A stretch of 64,000 nt of DNA from Enterobacter asburiae (GTDB lineage: Bacteria; Pseudomonadota; Gammaproteobacteria; Enterobacterales; Enterobacteriaceae): positions 620,001 through 684,000 of the forward strand of contig NZ_AP019632.1 in NCBI RefSeq assembly GCF_007035645.1. The letters run 5' to 3'. This document shows, in pieces, positions 51,221 to 60,300 of the stretch (positions are counted from its first letter, which is position 1; each line of letters starts with the position of its first letter). The translations under genes and the position numbers were made by a program. Below the pieces are notes generated by a model. That model was not told the DNA's origin and did no database searches. It saw nothing but the letters and a program-made list of their open reading frames with translations.

Positions 51221-52548
51221 TAAATGCTCCCTTTTCCCCGGTCCGGACTGATCCAGCGCGCGCGGGCGCGCTGGCGTTTAAGCATGACTTTTGGAAATGC
51301 GACGAGGGTGGTGAACAGGCCAATCATCCAGTACACCATCGGGAACCAGATCACCCAGAAAAGCGAGCTGGCCACTTTTCGTTCATAGCGCCGCTCGATG
51401 TACAAGCTGACCAGGAACTGCAGCAGGCACATCACGCCCAGCAGCAGGCCGGTAAACTCCGGTGGAAAAAGGCTCTCCACCGTCAGCCTGGCGGGAACAG
51501 GCGCAACCTGGCTGAGGAGGAACAGCAGCACCGTCATCGCGTACGCGAAGGCCCACAGCGTTGACAGCGCGTACTCCAGAAACAGCGGCCACATGCGGTG
51601 ATGCTCCCAGCGCACGATCCTGCGAAGGTTAACCAGAAACACCTCCGCGCCCCCCTGGGCCCAGCGCAGGCGCTGTTTCCACAGGCCTCTCAGCGTCTCC
51701 GGCATCAGGATCCAGCACAGCGCCCGCGGCTCAAAAAAGATATCCCAGTGGCGCAGCTGAAGCTTCCAGCTGATGTCGATGTCTTCGGTGATCATGTCCG
51801 GACTCCAGTACCCGACGTCCGCCAGCGCCTGTCGGCGAAACGCGGCGATGACGCCGGAGACGGTAAAGACCCGGCCATAGATCCGCTGCGTCCGCTTGAT
51901 GAGCCCAATAATGGATGAGAACTCGCCCACTTGAATGCGGCCAATCAGCGTGGAGCGCGTGCGAATGCGCGGATTGCCGGTAACCGCGCCGACGTGGGGG
52001 TACTGAATCAGCGGGGCCACCAGATAAGCGGCGGTATCGCGGTCGAGCAGGGCGTCGCCGTCAATGCAGACCAGCAGATCGCCCCGCGCCGCCGCTGCCC
52101 CGGCCTTGAGCGCCAGCGCTTTCCCCTGGTTTTCCGCGAGGTTAATCACCCGCAGGCGCGGCTGTTCCTGCGCCAATTCCTGCAGCACCTGCGCGGTGTT
52201 GTCAGAAGACCCGTCGTTGATGGCGATAACTTCTATATTTTCATACCGCTGATCCAGTGCGGCGCTGATGGTCTCCCGGGCATTCCTTCCCTCGTTGAAG
52301 CAGGGGATAAGAATGGAGATGAGCGGCTCACCGGCGAGCGTCGGGGCGGGCGTGTCTTTATCCCACGACCAGTGGCGTTCAAGCTGAAACCAGAAATAGA
52401 GGCCGCCTGTTATCCAGAGTACCGACATGAAAAGCGGCCAGAAGAACACGAAATCCAGAATCAGTTCGCCGGTAAAGAGGGCGGCCACGCCTAACGGCAA
52501 CCCGAATACCAGACATAAAATAGAGAAGGCGATAATGCGATCAGTCAT
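51220..52548 (-). CDS. pgaC: Poly-beta-1,6-N-acetylglucosamine synthase PgaC
   Basis: The inner-membrane GT2 glycosyltransferase that polymerises UDP-GlcNAc into PNAG. The 442 residues equal E. coli PgaC. Two N-terminal helices precede the catalytic domain with [30 protein letters not shown] and QRLRWAQGG, then further membrane helices. It overlaps both pgaB (8 nt) and pgaD. Confidence 0.95.
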   Translation of the reverse strand: MTDRIIAFSILCLVFGLPLGVAALFTGELILDFVFFWPLFMSVLWITGGLYFWFQLERHWSWDKDTPAPTLAGEPLISILIPCFNEGRNARETISAALDQRYENIEVIAINDGSSDNTAQVLQELAQEQPRLRVINLAENQGKALALKAGAAAARGDLLVCIDGDALLDRDTAAYLVAPLIQYPHVGAVTGNPRIRTRSTLIGRIQVGEFSSIIGLIKRTQRIYGRVFTVSGVIAAFRRQALADVGYWSPDMITEDIDISWKLQLRHWDIFFEPRALCWILMPETLRGLWKQRLRWAQGGAEVFLVNLRRIVRWEHHRMWPLFLEYALSTLWAFAYAMTVLLFLLSQVAPVPARLTVESLFPPEFTGLLLGVMCLLQFLVSLYIERRYERKVASSLFWVIWFPMVYWMIGLFTTLVAFPKVMLKRQRARARWISPDRGKGSI

Positions 52549-54484
52549 TGTCAGGGTACCAGTACGAAGAAAATTCAGGCCTGATGCGTGAGATATCAGG
52601 TTGATTGTTGAGGAAGTCGTCGGGGTAGTAACCGTAGTTTTTGACGCCGTTCAGCTGGAGCACGCGCATCCACTGCGCAAGCTGGCTGTCGGACACGGCG
52701 CGCTGCGGTTTCTGGTCCCAGTCCCTGGCCTGCAGCTCGAAAATGGTTTTATCAAGCGCGCCGGGGCGTGCGGCGACCGCGTTAACCAGACGCGTCAGCC
52801 AGGCATCGCTCTCGTCTGCCGGAACGGACTCCATCAGCGGCATGGCCATCGGCACCGTCCAGTCGTACTCCGCCAGAAAATCATCAAGATTCTGCGCGAA
52901 CCACGCCTCGCTTTCGGGCTGCAGAATGGGTAGGGCGAACATATTGCGCGCGGTTTTTATCTGCGGGCCGCGAATATGCTTCACCGCCAGGCTCAGGGCG
53001 TGGGTAAACCCGATGAGCGTCTGGCTTTTATGACGCGTGGTGTTCTGACCGGCATCGTCCACGTCCGTCAGCGCCGCATCGTCATGGAACAAAATCCCGT
53101 TGAAGCTGGCATAGCGAGCCAGGTCTTCATAGATGTCCGTCACCTGCTGGCGCACCTGCGGGTCCCACGGGGAGAGCCGGATATAGGGCTCGGTGGCTTC
53201 ATGCAGCTGGCCGGTTTGACGATCCCGGCGCTGCACGCGCGGCAGGGAAGGATCGAGATCGAACGAGAGCACCGGCATCCACGCGAAGACTTTTACCCCG
53301 GCGCGGGTTTGCAGCTGCCAGGCGACAAAATTAAAGAGATCGGCCCGAACCGGCAGTCGACGGTTGGGGAAATAAAGCGCCTTGATCCTGCCGTCGCCCT
53401 GCGGATCGGCAAACGCCTGCAGGAAAACATGGCTGATCTTCATGTCGTAAACCCGCTGGATCAGCCTGTTGATATTTTGGGTCTGCTGGGCCGGTTCGGG
53501 ATCGTAAACGTAGTCGAGATCGACGTGCATGACGCGCACGGGATCGCGCTCCTGAACCTGGCTGACCGTGCTGGCAAACGCCTTGAGCGAGGGATTCCCG
53601 GCGATCAGCAGGCGGGGGATGTTGCCCAGATCCTGCACGTTCCCCAGCCCGTCCTCAAGGGTGAAGGCCAGCCGGTAACCCTGCTGTCTGGCGATAGCGA
53701 GCGACGTACCGCTGGCGGCGCCGTAGGGCCAGACCCAGGCGCGCGGCGCCTTGCCCGTCACCTGCGTGATTTTTTCAGTCACTTTGCGAACGTCATCGCC
53801 GATCCGCTGGTTGAACTGCTGGTCGGTTTCATAGCGACCCGTCGCTTTGTCATACAAGCGGTTGGCGATGGCCGGCTCGCGGCTGCCCTGCGGGTTGGCC
53901 GGAATGCCGTAATGCGAGGCCCAGGTATGCGATCCGATTTCAATCAGCGGAGACTGGCTGAGCTCGCGCACCATGTCCCACGTCGCGAAGCGATCCCGGG
54001 GCGTCATCAGGCCGCCAAAATTCACCTTTTGATGGGCTGGCGTATCGACCCAACTGCCCACCGGCGCCCACAGCGCGGGGACGTTCCAGGCCTGAAGCAG
54101 CGGCCAGACGCGGGTGTAAAAGCTGCTGTAGCCGTCGTCAAAGCTGAGCAGAACGGCTTTTGGCGGCAGCGTTTTTTTCCCGTCATGCGCGTCAAGAATG
54201 TCCTGCACGCTGATGGCGTGGTAGCCGTTGTGCAGCAGCCAGCTTATCTGCTCGTTTAACGCGCTGGTGCGAACGGAGAGATAGCGCTGATCGGCGGCAT
54301 CGTCTTCGACGTCGTGGTAGGCCAGGACCAGAAACTGGTTCTTCGGCCAGGGTTTACTCGCCTCCAGCTGCGGCCTCTCTTTGGGCGTAATGAACGAGAT
54401 CGCCTGCGCGCAGACGCTCGCGCTGAGGCAGAGCCAGCCGAGGAGTATCAGGCCCACGGAAAAACGTGTGTTCAGCATATTCAT
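52541..54484 (-). CDS. pgaB: PNAG N-deacetylase PgaB
   Basis: A periplasmic protein that partially de-N-acetylates PNAG so it can be exported through PgaA. The 647-residue precursor has a CE4 polysaccharide deacetylase domain ([32 protein letters not shown]) and a C-terminal glycoside-hydrolase-like domain (about 300-640, with HVDLDYVYD and [12 protein letters not shown]). E. coli PgaB (672) is a lipoprotein; here the signal region reads SASVCAQA, a poor lipobox with a plausible ordinary cleavage site. Confidence 0.95.
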   Translation of the reverse strand: MNMLNTRFSVGLILLGWLCLSASVCAQAISFITPKERPQLEASKPWPKNQFLVLAYHDVEDDAADQRYLSVRTSALNEQISWLLHNGYHAISVQDILDAHDGKKTLPPKAVLLSFDDGYSSFYTRVWPLLQAWNVPALWAPVGSWVDTPAHQKVNFGGLMTPRDRFATWDMVRELSQSPLIEIGSHTWASHYGIPANPQGSREPAIANRLYDKATGRYETDQQFNQRIGDDVRKVTEKITQVTGKAPRAWVWPYGAASGTSLAIARQQGYRLAFTLEDGLGNVQDLGNIPRLLIAGNPSLKAFASTVSQVQERDPVRVMHVDLDYVYDPEPAQQTQNINRLIQRVYDMKISHVFLQAFADPQGDGRIKALYFPNRRLPVRADLFNFVAWQLQTRAGVKVFAWMPVLSFDLDPSLPRVQRRDRQTGQLHEATEPYIRLSPWDPQVRQQVTDIYEDLARYASFNGILFHDDAALTDVDDAGQNTTRHKSQTLIGFTHALSLAVKHIRGPQIKTARNMFALPILQPESEAWFAQNLDDFLAEYDWTVPMAMPLMESVPADESDAWLTRLVNAVAARPGALDKTIFELQARDWDQKPQRAVSDSQLAQWMRVLQLNGVKNYGYYPDDFLNNQPDISRIRPEFSSYWYPDND

Positions 54485-54486
54485 CC

Positions 54487-56925
54487 TTAAAAGCGTAAAG
54501 TCGCGTCAAACGTGACGGAGAGGTTGCTCTCGCGTTTGCCGTCGTAAGGGCGTTTGTCCCAGTTCAGCATCACGCCGGTATCAATAACGTTGTTCCACTG
54601 AACGCGCTGTCCGTAACCCAGCAGGGCGATGGCGCCAGCGGATTGATTTTTCTGCCAGTAGCTGCCGCCTCCCGCCACGAACTGCTGGCTCCAGAGGGTG
54701 TCGTAATGGCGGACCATTTCATGGTCAACGGCCAGGGCCGCCGTCACGGACAGATCCCGCGCCGGGTTGTAGTAGAGCGTGTCGCGCAGGCTGTTTTTAC
54801 TGGCGGCGATCCCCGGCTCGAGATCCAGCGTCAGGGACGGGGTCTGCCAGAGACGCTCCTTGCCCGTGAGGGTGTATTCCTGGCGGCGGTTATGATCGGA
54901 GAAGCGGCTGAGGGCGGCGCTGAACTGGTACTCACGCCGCTCGTTTTGATACCAGCGCACCCCGCCTTCACCCCGGTTGGCGCTAATACCGTTGCGTAAC
55001 GCCCGAAGGGGCGTAGTGCGCGACAGGCGTTCCAGGCTGCCGCTGACCTGCCAGCTATCGTTCACAAAGTACGTTGTTGCGAGGCGAGCGCCCGGCTTGT
55101 TTTCGCCGTGATAGCGGTTGCTGGAAAGCTCGGCTTCGAGCTGGAGGTCGCGTGGTCGCCACTCGACGCCGCCCAAAAGGTGACGGCTGGTGCCTTTGCC
55201 TTCATCGAAATTACTTTGCGCGTAGCGGGTACCCGCAAACAGCCGCCAGCTGTCCGCTACGGGTGGGCCATAGAGCGTGGCGTCCCAGCTCAGGTCGTGC
55301 GTCCCGCTGACGGGGCTATCGGAGTGCAAGCCCTTGCTCGCGTTGAGGCGCAGCTCTGACATATGGTGGACCGTTCTGAGCCTGTCGAGACGCCTGGCGC
55401 TGCGGTCGGCAGGCGCGCGGGCAAGCACGTCGTCGGCCAGTAAATCCATCTGTCGCCACTCCTGTAGATCCATCGCGACGTAAGCCTGCTGTTGCTCTAG
55501 CTCTGTATTGGACGGCTCCAGCGCCTCCGCCTTTTTCAGCGTTTGCTCGGCCGCGTGCGGCAGGCCCCGCGCCTGAAGCAGGGTGGCGTAGTCAATCTGT
55601 AATCCCTGATTGCCCGGCGCCGTTGTCGCCAGACGGTGCGCCAGCTTTTCGGCTTCCGGCAGGGCATTCGTCGCCAGCAAATAGTTAAAGCGGAGCGACT
55701 GCCCGGTAAGCCACCGATCGTTCGGCTGAGGGGTAGGGGAGCCGAAATCGTAGCGGGTCCACGGGACGCTGCGGGTCTGGCGCTCAGCATATCGGCGGGC
55801 GGATTGATAATCTCCCGTATCCAGCCAGGCGTAGAAAAGCGCGTGCTCCTCGTCCTGCGGGTCGGAAGCGTATTGCGGATAGCGTTGCAGAAGCGCGAAG
55901 GCGGCGGCCGCGTTTTTCTCCTGAAGATATGCGGAGATGACCCAGCCGATTGCCCAGCCCGGCACCGGATGCTGGTCTGCCGTAAGATCCTGATATTCGC
56001 TAATCACCCGTGGGTAATCAGCATGGGCGTATAGCGCGCCAAGCCTGTCTATACGCGCCAGAACGACGTCTTCCGCCGCCTGCGGATCTTTTTGCCAGCG
56101 GGAAAGCAGATCGTCGTAACGATTCAGCGTGGATTGCGCAAGCTGCAGGCGCTCCTTTTCTGTTCTGCCGGGCACATCGGCAAGGCGAACCCGTTCGGCG
56201 GCGGCATTACGCTCAAGACGGCGACGCTCCGCGGGGGACAGCGTGACGCTTTGTGAAAGCTGCAGCGCGGGGGTGTTCACCCGGCTATCCGTTAGCGCGT
56301 CGATTAGCTCGCTGAGGAGCGCTTTATTCTCAGGCGCGATATTCAGCGCGCGCGTGTCTGCCAGAAGCCGATCCCAGCTTTTTCCCTGGCGTAACCAGAC
56401 ATACGAGAGCGTCTCAAGATGTGCCTGAGAAGGATTTTCCGCTACCAGCCGTTGGGCTTCCTGCAGGGCAAGCGTGTCCATGCGGGCATCGGCGAGAGTT
56501 TTTATGTAGCCGATACGATACTCGTCGTTATCCGGCGCAAGGCTACGCGCCTCTTTCCAGCGCGCCAGGGCTGGCTGCCAGGCTTTTTTATTCCGCCAGG
56601 ATTGCGCGACGGCAGCAACGCCGCGGGCGGGCAGCGGCATATAAATACCGTAACGCTGCCAGACCTGAATAACCTCGTCATCATGACCTGCCCAGGACGC
56701 AACCTGTAACCAGTCCGCAACGTGTTCTGGCGTCAGGGCATGCTGCTGCTGATAACGCTGAAGATAATCGAGAAACGGCGAGTAATTACCGTTACGCGCC
56801 TGTTGAATCTGTTGCTCATATACGGATTCAGTAGCCTGAGCCAGAACAGGAAAGAGGAATAACAGAAACAATAATGTTGGGGCGCGATAAAAGAATAACG
56901 TATTGAAGCGAAGCGATCTTTCCAT
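54487..56925 (-). CDS. pgaA: PNAG outer-membrane porin PgaA
   Basis: The export porin for PNAG. The 812-residue precursor has a signal peptide ending LAQA, a periplasmic tetratricopeptide superhelix (about 40-500) that binds the deacetylated polymer, and a C-terminal 16-strand beta-barrel ending in the terminal Phe of DATLRF. It resembles E. coli PgaA (807) throughout the barrel (GYGQRVQWNNVID, NWDKRPYDGKRE). The start at 56925 gives a proper signal peptide; upstream in-frame ATGs at 56949 and 56967 lack ribosome sites. A weak ribosome site fits the post-transcriptional control known for pgaA. Confidence 0.93.
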   Translation of the reverse strand: MERSLRFNTLFFYRAPTLLFLLFLFPVLAQATESVYEQQIQQARNGNYSPFLDYLQRYQQQHALTPEHVADWLQVASWAGHDDEVIQVWQRYGIYMPLPARGVAAVAQSWRNKKAWQPALARWKEARSLAPDNDEYRIGYIKTLADARMDTLALQEAQRLVAENPSQAHLETLSYVWLRQGKSWDRLLADTRALNIAPENKALLSELIDALTDSRVNTPALQLSQSVTLSPAERRRLERNAAAERVRLADVPGRTEKERLQLAQSTLNRYDDLLSRWQKDPQAAEDVVLARIDRLGALYAHADYPRVISEYQDLTADQHPVPGWAIGWVISAYLQEKNAAAAFALLQRYPQYASDPQDEEHALFYAWLDTGDYQSARRYAERQTRSVPWTRYDFGSPTPQPNDRWLTGQSLRFNYLLATNALPEAEKLAHRLATTAPGNQGLQIDYATLLQARGLPHAAEQTLKKAEALEPSNTELEQQQAYVAMDLQEWRQMDLLADDVLARAPADRSARRLDRLRTVHHMSELRLNASKGLHSDSPVSGTHDLSWDATLYGPPVADSWRLFAGTRYAQSNFDEGKGTSRHLLGGVEWRPRDLQLEAELSSNRYHGENKPGARLATTYFVNDSWQVSGSLERLSRTTPLRALRNGISANRGEGGVRWYQNERREYQFSAALSRFSDHNRRQEYTLTGKERLWQTPSLTLDLEPGIAASKNSLRDTLYYNPARDLSVTAALAVDHEMVRHYDTLWSQQFVAGGGSYWQKNQSAGAIALLGYGQRVQWNNVIDTGVMLNWDKRPYDGKRESNLSVTFDATLRF

Positions 56926-57546
56926 ATCTATTTGCCATTTGTTTATCATGAATCCATTGCATAACACGGCCGCCTTTAAACTCAGCGTTAAAGGCCATAA
57001 ATGAGAACATTAAATCTGAATGCAGTGATGTTACGGGGTACTTACCTAAAGGTAATTATGGATCCTTATCTCAGTGGACTGGGTGAAAGCTAATGTACAC
57101 CTGATATGTTGCCGGATAAATATGTTGAAATGGGGCTGTGATGTTTTGAGATAATTCTGTATCGAGTGGTTTTTGGCGGTTTTATTGAAATGATTGTTTA
57201 TTTGTAACTGATTGATGTATTGGTGTTTTATTTATATTGTGACAGCTTTGTATATATTTTTAATGTGGTTTACCTGCCTCAATTAAAGTACTTTCTGGTG
57301 CATGTTTGGGAAGTTTCATGACAAAAACTCTTAATGTTTAGGGAAGTGACTTTTCTGCGATTGTTTTTTATTTATAATTAATGGCAGCCATTGAATGATA
57401 GTCTACAGGAAGTCTTACTCATCAATGTCTGTATTGAGGGATGTCCAAAGCCAGAATACATTTATCGTTAATATAACAGCGCTATAAAACGAAGGCGGCC
57501 TTCTTTGCGAGGGATCGTGCTTGCTTTAATCTAAAAGGGATGGTTA
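56926..57546. promoter_or_regulatory. AT-rich divergent control region of pgaA and the LuxR-type gene
   Basis: About 620 nt without a credible gene. It is far richer in A and T than the flanking genes, with many T-runs, a feature common in H-NS-bound promoters. It must hold the pgaABCD promoter and leader and the promoter of the regulator at 57547. I see no operator I can name. Confidence 0.5.
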
Positions 57547-58125
57547 GTGGCAACTTCAATTGTTTTAGTGACTCAGGATCGCTACCTTGTCAGGGGGATG
57601 AGGATATTTTTCCCGGATATTATCCTGCTCGACTCGATTGACAGAAACATATTTGATAACGGTGCAGATGAATATTCTGTATTGATTGATAGTCGTTCTC
57701 CGCTCCGTTTATATGATTACCTGATACGCCATCCGGCCAGAACGAAAAAAACAATCTGCTGCGTTATGCTCGATATGCGACACCGCGAGGAGAATCTGCT
57801 CAGTATGAAGTTATTTATGAACACGTCGCTGACCGCGCCGGATATGGCGTCGTTATTTAACCTGGTGCTCAATATGAAGGGCAGGCGCCTGACCACGAAG
57901 TGGCTGCTTAACTTACGGCTTAGCACGCACGAAGCGATCATGCTGCGGTTGCTGCGGGCAGGGATGCCGATGGAAGCAATTGCCGATGAGCTGAATACGT
58001 CGGTCAAAAGCCTCTATCGCAAACGAACGGCGCTCTCGGAACGCCTGGGGGCGGAGAACTTCAACGAGGCGTGTTTGTTTATCTTTAAAAACAAACTGCT
58101 GGACGCAGGTGGGAACGATCCCTAG
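57547..58125 (+). CDS. LuxR-type transcriptional regulator
   Basis: A 192-residue regulator with a C-terminal LuxR/FixJ helix-turn-helix (about 125-185, LSTHEAIMLRLLRAGMPMEA then KSLYRKRTALSERL). The N-terminal part is a receiver-like fold without a clear phosphoacceptor, as in the RcsA/BglJ/MatA-type group. Translation starts at GTG after GGGATGG. It diverges from pgaABCD, so pga or surface-structure control is likely (inference). Nine G residues directly follow the last codons. Confidence 0.85.
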   Translation: MATSIVLVTQDRYLVRGMRIFFPDIILLDSIDRNIFDNGADEYSVLIDSRSPLRLYDYLIRHPARTKKTICCVMLDMRHREENLLSMKLFMNTSLTAPDMASLFNLVLNMKGRRLTTKWLLNLRLSTHEAIMLRLLRAGMPMEAIADELNTSVKSLYRKRTALSERLGAENFNEACLFIFKNKLLDAGGNDP

Positions 58126-58293
58126 GGGGGGGGAACCAAAAGCATAGAACTGACTTGCGGGTGGTATTCTGAGTTTTAAGAAAACTGGACGGTGACGACA
58201 TCCTTGTTTTAGCTATGGATTTACTCTGGCTCAAAACGAGAGAAAGGGCGTTGTAATGGACACGGTTGAAGAGACTGGTTGGAAATTTTTCTG

Positions 58294-58662
58294 ATGCTAC
58301 ATGATGAGCAAGAATTGTTAGATTACCTCACTGAGAATTACAGTGACCGTAAATCTCCGGCAAAGAAAGAATGGACCTTCCAGGAGCATTTCAATCTCAT
58401 ACCTGAAGATCTTGAGGACATGCTGCTTGACCTTTTCATCCGGTACGGAATTGAGTAGAGCAACTTTGTGATGGACCATTATTTTGAACCGGAGCTGTTT
58501 TGGTTTCAGTTTCGGCTCAGAAAAAAATTCCGCGATCGGCAGTACAAACCGCTATCTACCGGCGGATGTAAGGTGGCAGAAAATGAGCGGGTGGCGGTTG
58601 GATTTTGGGGGAGAGGAAACGCGTATTATAATGAAAAACGAATGGTATCTTCTGCTCTTTAA
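58294..58662 (+). pseudogene. DUF1493-like small protein gene interrupted by an in-frame TAG
   Basis: From ATG 58294 a 54-residue reading (start MLHDEQELLDYL) stops at TAG 58456-58458. The same frame continues without shift as SNFVMDHYFEPELFW and runs to a TAA at 58660-58662, giving 121 codons if the TAG is read. The acidic LIPEDLEDMLLDLFIRYGIE block followed by SNF-MD-YF-PE is the pattern I associate with DUF1493 (acyl-carrier-like) proteins. The C-terminal third is poorly matching and may also be decayed. Family assignment is tentative. A read error at one base is an alternative. Confidence 0.5.
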
Positions 58663-58768
58663 CCCCGTTTATGAACTGCCAGAGGCTAAGCCATGTGTTT
58701 TATCCTGAGCGGGTGATACCAGAAGGAGACTCCTGGAAGTGATTGAAAAATTTAAAAGGACGTTAGAA

Positions 58769-59161
58769 ATGAATAAATTTCTGTCTGGTCTGTGTGTTGT
58801 TTCTTTTTTTTATTTTTCTTCAATAGGTTACGCGCACTCTGCGGGGCTAAATAAAGTTCAGGTTAGTATCAAACCCAGCAGCGCTAATGGAGGATATATC
58901 CCGGTAATTTCTGATGCAGATGAAATCGAGCCTTCTGATTTCAGGGAGTCGGATCTACAGGAGATGCAGGATGGCCTGAGGAAGATGAAGTCCGACAACC
59001 GCAAAGTCGATGAACTAACTCAGAAGGTTTTACAGCTTGAGAGAAAGAATTCTGAGCAGGAGAGTAAGATCGAGCGATTGCAAAGAAGCCTTGATGACAT
59101 GAAGCGGAGCAATGACAACCTTTCAAATCAGGTCAGCAATTTATCCGGCAAAATTAAGTGA
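58769..59161 (+). CDS. Secreted coiled-coil protein, hypothetical
   Basis: I do not recognise a named family. From the ATG at 58769 (AAGGA site) the 130-residue precursor has a signal peptide (about 1-24, ending YAHSA). A short beta-rich stretch (VQVSIKPSSANGGYIPVI) and a C-terminal coiled coil (about 70-128, heptads in VDELTQKVLQLERKNSEQE) follow. A GTG 30 nt upstream with its own ribosome site is an alternative start. It is the last gene before the tRNA-Phe att repeat and is AT-rich, so it may be a relic of an earlier insertion (inference). Confidence 0.72.
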   Translation: MNKFLSGLCVVSFFYFSSIGYAHSAGLNKVQVSIKPSSANGGYIPVISDADEIEPSDFRESDLQEMQDGLRKMKSDNRKVDELTQKVLQLERKNSEQESKIERLQRSLDDMKRSNDNLSNQVSNLSGKIK

Positions 59162-59267
59162 TAAAAAAGAGCCACCGCCTGTATTAACTTACCGGGCTAT
59201 TAGCGTAAGCGTGCCTGCATTAGAGCCACGCTTATCAACGCCCAGAAATCGGCCGTAGCCATATAGC

Positions 59268-59293
59268 AAAAACCCAGCCATAGGCTGGGTTTT
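59268..59293. terminator. Terminator hairpin next to the tRNA-Phe fragment
   Basis: An AACCCAGCC/GGCTGGGTT stem with A- and T-runs on its two sides. On the minus strand it follows the tRNA-Phe 3' end by 8 nt, so it is the natural tRNA terminator kept on this side of the integration. Confidence 0.8.
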
Positions 59294-59301
59294 CTAAATA
59301 G

Positions 59302-59346
59302 TGGTGCCCGGACTCGGAATCGAACCAAGGACACGGGGATTTTCAA
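59302..59346 (-). repeat. att repeat: 45-bp 3' part of tRNA-Phe (GAA)
   Basis: On the minus strand the segment runs from the anticodon loop through the T-arm (GGTTCGATTCC) and acceptor stem to the encoded CCA. It is identical over 45 nt to the recalled 3' part of enterobacterial tRNA-Phe. Beyond 59346 the sequence departs, so the 5' half of a tRNA is missing and this is not a functional gene. Such 3' fragments are the distal att repeats made by phage-type integrases. Geometry places the island to the right, with the intact tRNA-Phe gene beyond the window. Confidence 0.9.
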
Positions 59347-59408
59347 AACTCGTGTCATGGTAGTTTCTAAAATACCCGAAGGGAAAGGATACCAGATTTT
59401 TGAGTTGA

Positions 59409-60098
59409 TCAACGGCGAATAAAATCTAGGAATCCCTTACCTAACTGAGTAATATTCATAGGCTTTTTGCTGGATTGCTCAGTAATTATTGATGCAACCC
59501 CCGATGCAAACTCATCAAAATCATCCAAGTCAGTAAATTGAACTAACGAACGATTTGCTAGATCATACATAATTGCTCTGAAATGGCTTCGCTCAAATGT
59601 TGTGGAAAAATGTTGCTCGGTAGTTATTAGTACCTCCTCAAGACTATGATGCTTAGCATATGTTTCAGCATGCTCATTTATAAATGATAGGATATTAATA
59701 TGTGAAACAGTCAACTCGTCTATATATCGGAGGTACTGAAAAATAATTTCTTCTGAAGGTAAACGTAACGACACTGTCGAGATCAGAGCATTTCGTAGAG
59801 CTTCAGTTTTTTCCTGCTGATGATTTAAGATAGCAATGTGTGTTGACTGATAAAGGAATGAGATAAAGCTCTCATTAGCTGCTAACGTTTCCGGAAGTAT
59901 TTTTTGACTCTCTCTTATCTCCTCTACAACTTTGGCTATAGTTCTTGCCCATTTATCTTTACGGGCTTCGAAAGGGTCAATTAATCCTGTAAGTTCAGTT
60001 GCCACTGAACCTACAAACGGTATCGAACCTAACGCTCCTTTAATTAGAGCCATTGTTACTTCAAGTTTTTTATCACTCGGGGGAGCTAGATCTGACAT
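59409..60098 (-). CDS. Hypothetical island protein with hydrophobic N-terminal segment
   Basis: I do not recognise this 229-residue protein. Residues about 15-40 form a Gly-rich hydrophobic stretch (ALIKGALGSIPFVGSVATEL) that could insert in or pack on a membrane. The rest is predicted helical with charged residues. It has a clear AAAGGTG ribosome site. It is the last island gene before the att repeat and lies 202 nt downstream of dtcC, so it may be read through or transcribed on its own. A defence-accessory role is only a guess from position. Confidence 0.78.
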   Translation of the reverse strand: MSDLAPPSDKKLEVTMALIKGALGSIPFVGSVATELTGLIDPFEARKDKWARTIAKVVEEIRESQKILPETLAANESFISFLYQSTHIAILNHQQEKTEALRNALISTVSLRLPSEEIIFQYLRYIDELTVSHINILSFINEHAETYAKHHSLEEVLITTEQHFSTTFERSHFRAIMYDLANRSLVQFTDLDDFDEFASGVASIITEQSSKKPMNITQLGKGFLDFIRR

Positions 60099-60300
60099 GT
60101 TACACCTTTAAGCCGATATCTGATTAAAAATTATATCAATATTGCTTTCTAAGAAGTTGAAATTACTCATTATCAGCATTGCATATATTTTTCTTGTTTT
60201 AAAATTAATTAAATATCCTATAAAAGAGAGTTGAAATATATTTGAGGTGTTAGAGTTATTGAAATATATGCAAGGTGTTGATGTTTTCTTTGCTCAAAAT

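Noticed and set aside
59302..59346. A functional tRNA-Phe gene
   Set aside because: The D-arm, the 5' acceptor strand and the 5' anticodon stem are missing; the sequence diverges directly after the anticodon loop.
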